Part shown: piece after piece, positions 22,895 through 33,169 of the stretch
How the letters are laid out: each line of letters opens with the position of its first letter
How positions within the stretch are numbered: position 1 is the first letter of the stretch
Assembly (NCBI GenBank): GCA_014843695.1
Contig: CM026395.1
Coordinates: 53,902,496 to 53,966,495 of the forward strand
Length of the DNA stretch: 64,000 nt
Direction of reading: 5' to 3'
From: Archivesica marissinica
Lineage: Eukaryota > Mollusca > Bivalvia > Venerida > Vesicomyidae
Program-made: the position numbers and the translations under genes
Notes under the pieces: generated by a model
The model's input: only the letters and a program-made list of their open reading frames with translations
What the model was told of the DNA's origin: nothing
The model's database searches: none

Positions 22895-23655
22895 CAGCTT
22901 GAGGCATGAATCCAGCTTGTGGTTGCATGAAACCAGCTTGTGGTTGCATGAAACCAGCTTGTGGTTGCATGAAACAAGCTTGTGGTTGCATGAAACAAGT
23001 GTGTGGTTGCATGAAACAAGCTTGTGGTTGCATGAAACAAGCTTGTGGTTGCATGAAACAAACTTGTGGTTGCATGAAACAAGTGTGTGGTTGCATGAAA
23101 CCAGCTTGTGGTTGCATGAAACAAGTGTGTGGTTGCATGAAACAAGCTTGTGGTTGCATGAAACAAGCTTGTGGTTGCATGAAACAAGCTTGTGGTTGCA
23201 TGAAACAAGCTTGTGGTTGCATGAAACAAGCTTGTGGTGGAATGAAACCAGCTTGTGGCGGCATGAAACCAGCTTGTGGCGGCATGAAACCAGCTTGTGG
23301 TGGAATGAAACCAGCTTGTGGCGGCATGAAACCAGCTTGTGGTGGAATGAAACCAGCTTGTGGTGGAATGAAACCAGCTTGTGGTGGAATGAAACCAGCT
23401 TGTGGTGGAATGAAACCAGCTTGTGGCGGCATGAAACCAGCTTGTGGCGGCATGAAACCAGCTTGTGGTGGAATGAAACCAGCTTGTGGTGGAATGAAAC
23501 CAGCTTGTGGTGGAATGAAACCAGCTTGTGGCGGCATGAAACCAGCTTGTGGTGGAATGAAACCAGCTTGTGGTGGAATGAAACCAGCTTGTGGCGGCAT
23601 GAAACCAGCTTGTGGTGGAATGAAACCAGCTTGTGGCGGCATGAAAACCACTTTT
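22895..23655 (-). CDS. candidate repeat-coding exon (PPQAGFM heptads) in a 21-bp minisatellite
   Basis: About 35 copies of a 21-bp unit (plus strand ATGAAACCAGCTTGTGGTTG plus C, with GGTGGA, GGCGGC and GTGTGTGG variants). Several frames stay open because 21 is divisible by three, so openness alone proves nothing. In one minus-strand frame it reads PPQAGFM / PPQAGFI / QPQACFM heptads and ends in FMPQAG. There the sequence GCTG|GTAAGA forms a strong donor (exon end 22895) in phase 1. That matches the phase-1 acceptor of the CUB exon at 20807; the other two minus frames would be phase 0 and 2. The reverse of this site also looks like a plus-strand acceptor. The 5' boundary is unresolved: a TGA lies upstream in frame, and no good acceptor is visible. 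It may be a variable-length low-complexity domain of a secreted protein, or simply a minisatellite. Confidence 0.4.
22898..23655. repeat. 21-bp minisatellite array
   Basis: These are the same bases as the candidate exon, described as DNA. The left third (to about 23230) uses GGTTGCATGAAACAAGC-type units. The right two thirds alternate GGTGGAATGAAACC and GGCGGCATGAAACC, so two sub-arrays were amplified separately. Long frames are open on both strands. Confidence 0.97.
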
Positions 23656-23662
23656 GTTGTTT

Positions 23663-23690
23663 CATGCAACCACAAGCTTGTGGTTGCATG
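23663..23690. other. 28-bp perfect palindrome at array end
   Basis: The repeat unit's CATGCAACCACAAG is followed directly by its exact inverse, giving a 28-bp perfect palindrome centred on AAGCTT. It is one inverted repeat unit facing the array, and could extrude as a cruciform. Confidence 0.9.
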
Positions 23691-23745
23691 TTCGTGTGAT
23701 AGGCACGAATATCACACAAGCTTGGAAAAGTGGTTTATGGCAATC

Positions 23746-24300
23746 TATTACACATAGCATAGACAGGCAACTCGGAGAGTATTACACATGGCATAGACAG
23801 GCAACTCGGAGAGTATTACACATAGCATAGACGGGCAACTCGGAGAGTATTACACATAGCATAGACGGGCAACTAGGAGAGTATTACACATAGCATAGAC
23901 AGGCAACTCGGAGAGTATTACACATAGCATAGACGGGCAACTAGGAGAGTATTACACATAGCATAGACGGGCAACTAGGAGAGTATTACACATAGCATAG
24001 ACGGGCAACTAGGAGAGTATTACACATAGCATAGACGGGCAACTAGGAGAGTATTACACATAGCATAGACGGGCAACTCGGAGAGTATTACACATAGCAT
24101 AGACAGGCAACTCGGAGAGTATTACACATAGCATAGACAGGCAACTCGGAGAGTATTACACATAGCATAGACAGGCAACTCGGAGAGTATTACACATAGC
24201 ATAGACAGGCAACTCGGAGAGTATTACACATAGCATAGACATGCAACTCGGAGAGTATTACACATAGCATAGACAGGCAACTCGGAGAGTATTACACATA
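23746..24300. repeat. 34-bp tandem array
   Basis: About 16 copies of TATTACACATAGCATAGACA plus GGCAACTCGGAGAG. Variants are ACGGGCAACTAGG and a single ATGCAACT. There is a cluster of near-identical ACGGG/CTAGG units in the middle. Confidence 0.96.
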
Positions 24301-24372
24301 GATCCAGTATCCAACAGATGGAAATCCCGTTCCAGAAACAACAAGCCATGAACCCGACATGGCCCTCTGGAC

Positions 24373-24510
24373 CAGTTACGATTGTGCCCTTAGGCAAAGG
24401 CATTTAAATTCCACATTGCCGCTTCTCTCCTTCATGGCGATGGATTCCATCAGGAATGAGGTCTCGAGAGTGATTAATATAAGTTGAAAGAACTTGTTTC
24501 GCAATGAGCC
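24373..24510 (+). mobile_element. SINE type B, 5'-truncated
   Basis: The body GTGCCCTTAGGCAAAGGCAT, then GCGATGGATTCCATCAGGAA and the tail GAAAGAACTTGTTTCGCAAT. The tRNA head is missing. Confidence 0.75.
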
Positions 24511-24875
24511 ATGAGCTGATACCATATGAATTATATACGATACTATATATATCAACATGTACGTTATTTATTAAAAAAAGAAAGTTCAACTATTTGATGT
24601 CTATAAAGATGGCAAAACGTACAATGCAAATGCGGAAAGCCGACTTTCATATATGTGGCAAAACAAGAATCCACGTTTCTTCATATGCCGACACTAACAA
24701 GCAAACCCTGATCATATGGTTCCGTGCTTATGTATATTCAGTGTTTCCATAAGTACATCTATTACACTATATACACAGTGAAATATGTTACACAGCATCT
24801 GGATCGCGACTATTAACTGTAATTAATGGCGACGTTTCCGAGTTTACCGTGAACCACAAAGTTTGTCTTGGTAGA

Positions 24876-25016
24876 ATGCGTATTCATTTTGTGATATTTC
24901 TATTGCTATTTGAGATTCCTTCCGTATTCTGCACAAATTGCTGCAAATGTGAAATTCTCCACGTAAAGCTCGGCTTTCCACTGTTTAGTGATTACAAGCT
25001 TGACCTAGTGACCTAG
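24876..25016 (+). CDS. possible short secreted peptide or first coding exon
   Basis: ATG at 24876 opens a 46-codon frame ending TAG at 25014. It starts MRIHFVIFLLLFEIPSVFCT, which has the n-, h- and c-regions of a signal peptide with a plausible cleavage after Cys19 or nearby. A short NCCKCEILHVKLGFPLFSDY segment follows. No homology is recognised and no promoter, splice site or polyadenylation signal supports it. A chance hydrophobic frame is quite possible. Confidence 0.2.
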   Translation: MRIHFVIFLLLFEIPSVFCTNCCKCEILHVKLGFPLFSDYKLDLVT

Positions 25017-25132
25017 TTTCTTTTAACACAAACGGCCAATTATCGAAAGACAACAAGCTTTCAACGAAATAACAGTTGTAATCACATGCTCCAGTGTTCA
25101 GATGTTTTAGTATTGAAAATTGGATACCATCT

Positions 25133-25378
25133 TTAACCCTTTCAACCCCACAGGCCTCTAAATAGGCTTATGAAAAGTGTAGATCCAGATGAGCCGGCTC
25201 GTGACGAGCCGTCTCATCAGGATCTGCACTTTTTTGCCAGTAATAATTATTACTATTTTTAGATAAAATTACCCATTTTGATAAATGAACTGGTCCAAAG
25301 GTAATTTTCTTATTAATTTATTGGTCTGAAAATATCATGGACCAGTCCATGTCAGTTACTTGGGGTTGAATGGGTTAA
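25133..25378 (+). mobile_element. TTAA-flanked MITE, family 1 copy d
   Basis: Perfect TTAA at 25133-25136 and 25375-25378. The termini are TTAACCCTTTCAACCCCACA and TTGGGGTTGAATGGGTTAA. The central stem GATGAGCCGGCTCGTGACGA...GTCTCATCAGGATC is complete. It is the best reference copy of the family. Confidence 0.9.
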
Positions 25379-26415
25379 ATACATACGTGTATTTATTACA
25401 GCACCGATAATGATTGGAATACATGACACAATTATGAATATTGAATATATGTATGTATTGTATTGTGTGTGCCGGTATATATGTTGCCAATGAAACTTAA
25501 TAAATGAAATCTCTTGGCTTTACCAACAAACAAAAATTGGGATGTAACTTGTCTTTTTTTTAGAGCAAGCACCAAAAAAAAAAAAAGTATTGTTTTTTAG
25601 AGCATCGCATATGGATTTGAGGGTGTTCCGGGTTCGATACACGGTCACAGTCCATATGTAGCAACATGACTAGCATCACCAAGGTAGTTGACCTAAATGA
25701 AAAACAAACAAACAAAAGGATGTGTGACTAAGCTAGGCTACAATACCTCATCTTAGGCAACAATAAAAAATCCTGAAGATTAAAATTGCAAGCAGTATAC
25801 AGAAATTCCGCACAATTTCCAACAGTTCACTGTAGATAAAGAACAAAAAGTCTTGAACAAATGGAAATTTAAAGTGTAGTCTTACAAATCCATTCAATCC
25901 ATATTTATATGAAGTCTTTTAAAGAAATAAACATTGTATTGATACCATACAAAGGCAGGTGATATTCTTTGCTGCAACATATTGCAGAATTTACCTCAGT
26001 AATAAACTTTCTATCAACCCAGACAGACACATAAACATGAACCTTCCAAATTTAGAAATGATGTCTGAATAATGATCCACACAAAATGCACTTAATGACT
26101 TCTAGTGTTAATTGACCGGCTTGGTCAGTGCAGTTTACCTGGGGCACTGTAATACCTGACTAGTTAATGAATATTTATCTGATGACTTGGTGCATAGTAA
26201 ATGAGAAGGCTGATATAGCAATATTAAAGTCTCATAATGCGATTTTTCCTCTTCAAACTATAAATTCATGCACATTTATTATTGTGTTTACATTTTCTTC
26301 ACAAGAATTCATATGCAAATTTATCCCACTTTTAACTTTAGTAAATCGCCAGAAATACAAAGTTATTGATAATTTTATAAACAACAATCAATCAATACAG
26401 GGGCGTAATTTACAA
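25379..26415. other. AT-rich spacer with diverged dispersed repeat
   Basis: The segment about 26280-26410 (GCAAATTTATCCCACTTTTA, AAAGTTATTGATAATTTTAT, then GGGGCGTAATT) is a diverged relative of 31395-31480. The 89-codon plus frame at 26167-26436 overlaps this repeat and is not called as a gene. No exon is supported. Confidence 0.5.
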
Positions 26416-26442
26416 ATACATATAGTTCACATATGATATCAC

Positions 26443-26671
26443 TTGACTCACTGTGGAAGTCATGATAATGCAGTGGTAGCGTGTTCGCTTCTGGTGTGAA
26501 AGGCCCGGAGTTTGCACTCCACTGTAGCCATTACAAGTGTGCCCTTAGGCAAGGCATTTAAATTTTAAACATGACAATGGATTCCATCAGGAATAAGGTC
26601 TCGAGATCGATAAAATAATGTTATAAGAACTTGTTTCGCAATCAAGCTAAAATAAAATATGCATAAACTAA
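26443..26671 (+). mobile_element. full-length SINE type B
   Basis: It has a tRNA-like head (A box GATAATGCAGTGGTAGCGTG, B box GGAGTTTGCACTCC), a body (GATTCCATCAGGAATAAGGT) and the tail GAACTTGTTTCGCAATCAAG ending in an A-rich stretch. The 12-bp target duplication ATATGATATCAC / ATATGACATCAC (26431-26442, 26672-26683) has one mismatch. It is inserted near the end of an older inverted-repeat element. Confidence 0.85.
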
Positions 26672-26886
26672 ATATGACATCACCCTTCCTCCGTGGGGGC
26701 TGGCTATCTTTGATGGCAAAGTTTACGAGATATTATATAAATTGAACAATAAGGTGTACCGTAATATTTATTTTCCATCCCATCAGCACGGTTCTTCATA
26801 CCTTGCTGGAAAGCTCTAAATGGACATATTTTTCGTATCTTTTCAGAAAGTTTGTATAAACGAATAAACAATAATTTCACTGTATA

Positions 26887-27132
26887 TTAACCCTTTCAAC
26901 ACCACAGGCCTCTAAATAGGCTTATGAAAAGTGTAGATCCAGATGAGCCGGCTCGTGACGAGCCGTCTCATCAGGATCTGCACTTTTTTGCCAGTAATAA
27001 TTATTACTATTTTTAGATAAAATTACCCATTTTGATAAATGAACTGGTCCAAAGGTAATTTTCTTATTAATTTATTGGTCTAAAAATAGCATGCACCAGT
27101 CCATGTCAGATACTTGGGGTTGAATGGGTTAA
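26887..27132 (+). mobile_element. TTAA-flanked MITE, family 1 copy e, nested
   Basis: TTAA at 26887-26890 and 27129-27132. The internal sequence is nearly identical to copy d. Its flanks join to a sequence whose uninterrupted relative at 32820-32850 carries a single TTAA at the matching point, so the insertion site is directly visible. Confidence 0.92.
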
Positions 27133-27569
27133 TATCAACTGTGAAAATAAACTTTTAAGTTAAGTTCTTAGAAATTCTAATCCATACAATATTGTTAAAC
27201 AAGAAATATGACAGGTGATGAATGCCCCCCAAGCTTTATGATGGCTGTAAGAATTTGCATGTTTGAGATGTACTGAACAAGACATACAGTATAGCAACAA
27301 TCTAAATATGGAGAAAAGCATCTGGTACGCTATCAAACAAAACCAGGCATAACGGTCTGTCACGAGTTCAGCAAGTTTGAATTATATGACATGCGCCTTG
27401 ACGCGATTATGACGTAGCAATAGTATGTGTTGGTGAAACAAACTAAGCGGATTTGACGGAGTGTTTCGGACAATTTTCGGAATATATGTCGACTAACAAA
27501 CACATTGAAACCAAAAACATCAAACTTATCATCTTTCGTTTATATAAATATGAGGAAGTCTCAAAAATG

Positions 27570-28140
27570 TCTCCAGATATCCAGAGATGAACATATCCAG
27601 AGATGAACATATCCAGAGGTGAACATAATTTTCAGGAGTATCCAGAAGGTCTCAGATACTCAGAAACAAATATAAATATTAGGAGTATCCCGGAAGGTCT
27701 CAGATACTCAGAAACTAATATAAATATTAGGAGTATCCAGAAGGTCTCGGATACCCCGGAAGTGCCAGCAATAACCAGAAAAATCTCCAGATATCTGGAG
27801 ACAAACATACAAGTCAGAAATACCGAGAGAAAAAATACCTGGAGACAAACATACAAGTCAGGAATACAGAGAAAAAATACCTGGAGACAAACATACAAGT
27901 CAGGAATACAGAGAAAACATATCTGGAGACATACATACAAGTCAGGAATACAGAGAAAAAATACCTGGAGACAAACATACAAGTCAGGAATACAGAGAAA
28001 AAATACCTGGAGACAAACATACAAGTCAGGAATACAGAGAAAAAATACCTGGAGACAAACATACAAGTCAGGAATACAGAGAAAAAATATCTGGAGACAA
28101 ACATACAAGTCAGGAATACAGAGAAAAAATCTCCAGATAT
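27570..28140. repeat. related 48-bp and 42-bp tandem arrays
   Basis: First come about 2.5 copies of a 48-bp unit (27633-27760, core GGTCTCAGATACTCAGAAAC). About eight copies of a 42-bp unit follow (27800-28130, GGAGACAAACATACAAGTCA plus GGAATACAGAGAAAAAATACCT). Both resemble the flanking CCAGAGATGAACATAT motif, and a 16-bp palindrome CTCCAGATATCTGGAG sits between them (27785-27800). Both lengths are multiples of three, so the 206-, 193- and 154-codon frames on both strands are by-products. Confidence 0.92.
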
Positions 28141-28459
28141 CCAGAGACAGCCGAAGATGTCGGGAATATCCAGAAATGTCTCCAGATATCTGCATACAAG
28201 TCTTCCACAACACGCCACCATAGCTACTGTAAAACTGGCAAAGGGTGAAATGTTAGCAGACAGGTTGATGATTAACATTCTAGAAATTGAGAATATTACA
28301 CCTAATTTGGTGACACATTACAGCTGTCTACGCTCACAAACACATCAACACAACAGGAGAATGTCATAGGTATCATGGGCAGACAAACAAAAGTGCAATA
28401 CCATTCCAGATATCCGCCATGCAGCACAATTTAGACACTCTACACAGGCACTCCTGACA

Positions 28460-28825
28460 CTGGTACTTCTCCGGGTTCAAGCCGCTGGCACTCCACTCCC
28501 ACTCTGGGTTCAAGCCGCTGGCACTCCACTCACACTCTGGGGTCAAGTTGCTGGCACTCCCACAGCGGTGTTGAAGCCGCTGGCACTCCCACAGCGGGGT
28601 TGAAGCCGCTGGCACTCCCACAGCAGGGTTGAAGCTGCTTGCACTCCAACAGCGGGAGTCAAGGCGCTGGCACTCCCTCCCACTCGGGGTTCAAGCTGCT
28701 GGCACTCGCACTTGGGGTTCAAGCAGCTGCGAATCCCACTTGGGGTTCAATACGCTGGCATCGCAACTCAGGATTCAAGCTGCTAGCACTCCCCCTCTGG
28801 GTTCAAGCCGCTGTCACTCCCACAT
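28460..28825. repeat. 29-bp degenerate tandem repeat
   Basis: About 12 copies of GGTTGAAGCCGCTGGCACTC plus CCACAGCGG with many substitutions. It is GC-rich against its surroundings. Confidence 0.88.
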
Positions 28826-28984
28826 GAAATTGCCATTAAGCCTGCCCGACCACGAAAACATGTTTCAAAATGTTTGTTTTATAAATCCATTAATTTTTGT
28901 CTATATTTTTATATAAAACAAAAAACTGTGGCAGTATATAGAGCACCAAATCAAGTCATACAAATAAAATAAATATAAACGGGG

Positions 28985-29330
28985 AATCCAGGTTCAATCC
29001 CCCCCCCGTCTTACCCTAATACAATTAACAGTCTTTCAGATGGGACTTTAAACTAAGGTCTCGTGTCGATGCTTTACACCGTGCACGTAAAACAACCAGA
29101 GGCGATTCTGAAATGGGCCTCTGTCTGTATCATTGCACTATCCTCCAAAAAAATCTAAAAATGACTAATCTCTTCAGGAGACGTCGCTCATATGTTCATC
29201 TGAAATGGGCCTCTCTCTGTCTGTATCATTGCACTATCCTCCAAAAAAATCTAAAAATGACTAATCTCTTCAGGAGACGTCGCTCATATGTGCAACCGGT
29301 AGCGACAATAAATAAACATAAACCACACAC
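28985..29330 (+). mobile_element. SINE type C with internal ~92-bp duplication
   Basis: A B-box remnant (CAGGTTCAATCC), the type C body and the shared tail (GCAACCGGTAGCGACAATAA). The segment from TGAAATGGGCCTCT to CGTCGCTCATATGT is present twice in tandem (about 29109-29200 and 29201-29292). Other type C copies have it once. Confidence 0.8.
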
Positions 29331-30040
29331 ACATACATAGAAAGCACACCAACGAATACATAGAACTGTGCGAGTATACACCAATAGAGGACGTGAACAC
29401 CAGAATACTACTACATGTATAAGAACTGTTGTTATACAACATGCATGAAGACAGCTGGAGTACTGCTCAGCGGACAAGAGTCATTGTACACGGATATGAT
29501 AATACAACAACAAACAATCATTTTTTATTCCACTCATATCACTCATACCAACTGAACCAACCATACTGGGTAGATCAATACAGTACAGACAGTTTGATAA
29601 TCCAACTGCCAGACGGATATCAGTCAATACCATCTAGTCGTAGACGATCTATTACCACGTATTGATTCTAAGTAAATATGTGTCAAGCATCAGAGACTAG
29701 GAAAGCTAATGTCTAGCCATATCAACATGCCATTATTGAATGACATCTTGCTTACTTTCCATAGCAGGTACAAACGCGTTGTCTTCATATATGCAAGATT
29801 GACGAAGTACGGGGCCTACATTATAAACTTTAAACTTTTGAGACAAAAAATCAAGCCAGTAAGTTATAAACTTTTGAGACAAAAAATCTAGCCAGTAAGT
29901 TATAAAATATTGCCTAAATTTATAAAGCCACCATTTAAATAGTAGCGTCATATTCTATAATAAAAAATATAATTTTGCAGCATAAACTAAATGAAAATTT
30001 GTCTGTTGAATTAATTTTCCCTTATGACTGGACAGTGATC
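29331..30040. other. spacer with a two-copy 41-bp repeat
   Basis: At 29822-29905 the sequence TTATAAACTTTTGAGACAAA plus a 21-bp remainder occurs twice. The rest is AT-rich with no supported gene. Confidence 0.55.
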
Positions 30041-30330
30041 ACTTGTTCACTCTCGTGAATATAGTACAAACTAAATTAATATTCCTATACATGCGACTGC
30101 TTGTCCACTCTTGTGAATATAGTACAAACTAAATTAATATTCCTATACATGCGACTGCTTGTCCACTCTTGTGAATATAGTACAAACTAAATTAATATTC
30201 CTATACATGTGACTGCTTGTCCACTCTCGTGAATATAGTACAAACTAAATTAATATTCCTATACATGTGACTGCTTATCCACTCTTGTGAATATAGTACA
30301 AACTAAATTAATATTCCTATACATGTACCT
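30041..30330. repeat. 58-bp tandem repeat, 5 copies
   Basis: The unit runs GACTGCTTGTCCACTCTTGT, GAATATAGTACAAACTAAAT, TAATATTCCTATACATGC. The first copy is diverged (ACAGTGATCACTTGTTCAC). Confidence 0.95.
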
Positions 30331-31104
30331 CTATTTATAGAGAATTTCTCCGAGCCATGAGTCCAGAAATGTTTTATATTTTGCTCAGACCTCAAAAACT
30401 TAATGAATAGTTTACGGGACAGTCAGTCTGGCAAAACGTGAACTTTTTACCAGACTGAATGAAATTTTATGGGAGCCTTCAATTTCTGTTATGCATCAAA
30501 TATACACTGATCTCGTCGTTTAGAAAAACGGTGTGTGCTTTATAATAACCATGATCAATAGTAACACCGACATGGGTACTCTACAGATGAACAGATTGTC
30601 CTTAATTATAATACCTTTTACACAGATTTTAATCAAGAAAGTCAAGACACCCTGTTTTACAATCTTCCTTTATTACAACAGGTAATATACCTTAATCATT
30701 TTAAGGAATGAATCTTGAGTTAATAGTTTCCATTGGGGTATGAGCTTCACCCTTCGGCCTCCACACACTTTAAACACACTCGTGTTCATACCCGAAACGC
30801 ATTCATTACTTATATTTACATTAATTATTCTTTTCAATGAGACAGAAAACAAAATCACACTTTCCAATTAAAAGGTATTTAGTCCAAATTTGCGACTTAT
30901 CGTGTCGCGAGGATCTGATAATTAGATCATCCTTGGAACAGCGTAAACTGTAAGACACGCCTTTTCTCGGGATAAATGCTGCCTAACATTGCGAATGCCC
31001 GTAACGTCGAGTGCACATGTCAGCTGCATATGATTAGAAACCTTCATACGAAGTTGTATAGAAGCTGTGCACATACGATGTAAATATTATTTGATACGAT
31101 GCAG
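30331..31104. other. AT-rich spacer
   Basis: The 64-codon minus-strand frame at 30673-30867 shows no domain. Nothing else is supported. Confidence 0.45.
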
Positions 31105-31490
31105 GTTTTTTCATCCAAAATCGAATCCAAAAGTTTGCTGCGTCCTATACTCCAGTTTAGAATTAAATTTCATTTTTTCCAGAATTCAAAATGACAAATA
31201 GCGTATTACAACAAAGGGAAATAAATCTGTGAATAATCAAATTATATTTCACTCATGAATGTATAGTGATAATAATGCTTTCAATGTTCCATTCAGTGAA
31301 ATTTATTCTATCATACACTGAAACAAACAAATATTCTCTTATTATGACTATTTTCTTCGTCAAACAGAAAAGTATTTTTTACACGTGCAAATTCATCGTA
31401 CTGTTAGCTTTAGTAAACGACCATTTACGAAGTTATTGGCGATTTTGTAAATAAACATCCATAAAGGGAGGTAATTAAATAGCAAATTCT
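31105..31490. repeat. diverged dispersed repeat
   Basis: The left part (TTTTTTCATCCAAAATCGAA, GCTGCGTCCTATACTCCAGT) matches the left part of the TA-flanked element at 12046-12110. The part around 31395-31480 matches 26290-26410. It therefore looks like a decayed non-autonomous element assembled from known local repeats. No gene. Confidence 0.5.
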
Positions 31491-32273
31491 CCCCAAAACA
31501 GGTCATTTGTAGGCAGATCACAGACAGTAATCACAATTTCTAATCATCTGCTCCTTAAAATATCTCGGTGTGCAGCACATTACACATATTACTATATAAA
31601 CGCCAAATAACGCCTTAACCCTTTACTCCATATCCATATAGGCTTATCTGCTATCCCATGTCCATACAATACACAGTATAATTGATAATCAATGATCAAT
31701 AGAGGACATAGATAAGAGATGCATTTACTACACTGTCTCCATACAGGTTATTGGGAAAATAATGAAGACCTGATACCTGTCTTATTCTAGGCAAAATTAA
31801 TGTATGAAGTATTAGTTTTACCATTTTGTGATGAATGTAAAGTTTTTATAGAATTAAATTATCTTTTCAGTGATGTAAGTTTCGTACTGGTGGGACAAAT
31901 ATTTCTGTTGCAGTTGGGCAGTAAAGAAAATGGAAAACTAATTTTTCTGTCAAATTTGAAATTTAAACTTAATGTTTTTAATTTCATAGGCTATACTCCA
32001 GTTCTGTAAATAATATCATACAAAAACGTAACAACATTCTTTACCTAGTATTTACATAATATTTACATTAAAAATACATCTAATAATTCACACACAGATA
32101 TAATCTGATTGAATAGTTCCTGTAAGTTATATCCATCTGAGTAAGTAAATTATTCCATCTCTGATAAAAAGAAAAATACACATGTTGCCGTTATTATTTC
32201 AATATTTGTATGTTTAGTTAAAATTCGGTCATAGAAATAAAAGTATCTCAAGCTCGGTAAAAAAACACTCAAA
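31491..32273. other. AT-rich spacer
   Basis: At 31615 there is a single TTAACCCTTTACTCC, resembling the left end of a TTAA MITE, with no right partner found. The 69-codon plus frame at 31800-32009 is not recognised. Confidence 0.4.
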
Positions 32274-32540
32274 TTATCTTTGGTAACGCACCCTCAACTG
32301 TGAAAAGTTGGATGTCCATCCGTCCCCACGAATAGGTACGGGTTCTTCGTCGGAGCTATCACCAGAACCGTCGGCATCGATGTCTAAATCGATATCAGAG
32401 CCAGAAAACCCAGAAAATTCGGACTCGTCGGAATCACTGTCAAAAATGCTAGCCATAATAAAATAATCTTGCTTTGAATTAGCAATATGATGATGTAAAT
32501 ATAATAAGATCGATGCTAACTGGTCGGTCGGTGTTCTCAA
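32274..32540 (-). CDS. acidic N-terminal fragment, possibly piggyBac-derived
   Basis: This is an 88-codon open frame, and the more plausible start is the internal Met at 32454. From there it reads MASIFDSDSDESEFSGFSGS and continues with alternating Asp/Ser, then EEPVPIRGDGWTSNF and a stop. A short Ser/Asp/Glu-rich start before a PVPIR...GW motif resembles the acidic N-terminal region of piggyBac-type transposases and their domesticated relatives. That is recall of the family's style, not an alignment. A possible splice donor (GAGG|GTGCGT) lies just before the stop. The transposase core is absent, so it is a relic or a first exon. It sits directly beside the inverted-repeat element at 32549. 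Confidence 0.35.
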   Translation of the reverse strand: MRTPTDQLASILLYLHHHIANSKQDYFIMASIFDSDSDESEFSGFSGSDIDLDIDADGSGDSSDEEPVPIRGDGWTSNFSQLRVRYQR

Positions 32541-32548
32541 ACAAACTA

Positions 32549-33078
32549 ATACATAGTTCCCACGGCAGTCAAAAACACTGATAAAATCTTATCTTGGCAG
32601 CCATTTTGACTGGCAAGTTTTATTAACGGCAATTTCATGATTTTACTAGTAATTCTTTAATTGCAATAACTTTATTAATTTTGGTTTCTTAATATAAAAT
32701 TTGGTATGATTTTAAAGGTATTGAAATGCACTTTTTAAATATTAATTTATTTTTTGACAATGATGTATGGATTATAAATTATAAGAACTTAACTTGCACC
32801 TATTTTTGAAAGTTTATTTTCACAGTTGAAATATTAATATACAGGTAACTTATTATGTATTCGTCATTGATACGAAATTTGTGAAATGATACAAAAAATA
32901 TGTCCATTGAGAGCTTTCCAACAATGTATGAACCATGGTGATGGGATGAAAAATAAATATTTTATGAAGAAAGCAAAATTACGCTACTATATATTATATA
33001 TAATATCTGATCAACTTTGCCAGTCAAAATGGCAGCCACAGTAGGAATGATGACGTCACACGGGAACCATGTATTCAG
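32549..33078 (-). mobile_element. inverted-repeat DNA element, ~530 bp
   Basis: The arms are imperfect inverted repeats of about 60 bp: the left reads ATACATAGTTCCCACGG and GGCAGCCATTTTGACTGGCA, the right is the inverse of ATACATGGTTCCCGTG and GGCTGCCATTTTGACTGGCA. The interior is homologous to 26416-27190 and serves as its insertion-free counterpart. No transposase frame. A target duplication is not clear. Confidence 0.6.
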
Positions 33079-33169
33079 AAGTATCCTAAATGTCTATAGA
33101 AATTTTAATTGGCAGTAATTAGAAGCTAATCTCTCGCCCCTGGCTAAGTGATAATGTAATATACCATGT

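Larger units (their letters stand above)
26416..27190 (+). mobile_element. inverted-repeat element (relative of 32549-33078) carrying two insertions
   Basis: With the SINE (26443-26671) and the MITE (26887-27132) removed, this sequence aligns along its length with the reverse complement of 32780-33078. Shared stretches include GGAAAGCTCT.AATGGACATA, CATCCCATCA and CAACTGTGAAAATAAACTTT. The left end (ATACATATAGTTC) corresponds to the terminal ATACATGGTTCCC of the other copy. The right end has diverged. Confidence 0.65.

Noticed and set aside
22906..23757. Plus-strand MKPACGG/MKPACGC frame, possibly metallothionein-like
   Set aside because: A TGA lies between the only nearby plus-strand acceptor and the ATG, and metallothionein spacing is absent. 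The minus-strand PPQAGF frame fits the splice phases better.
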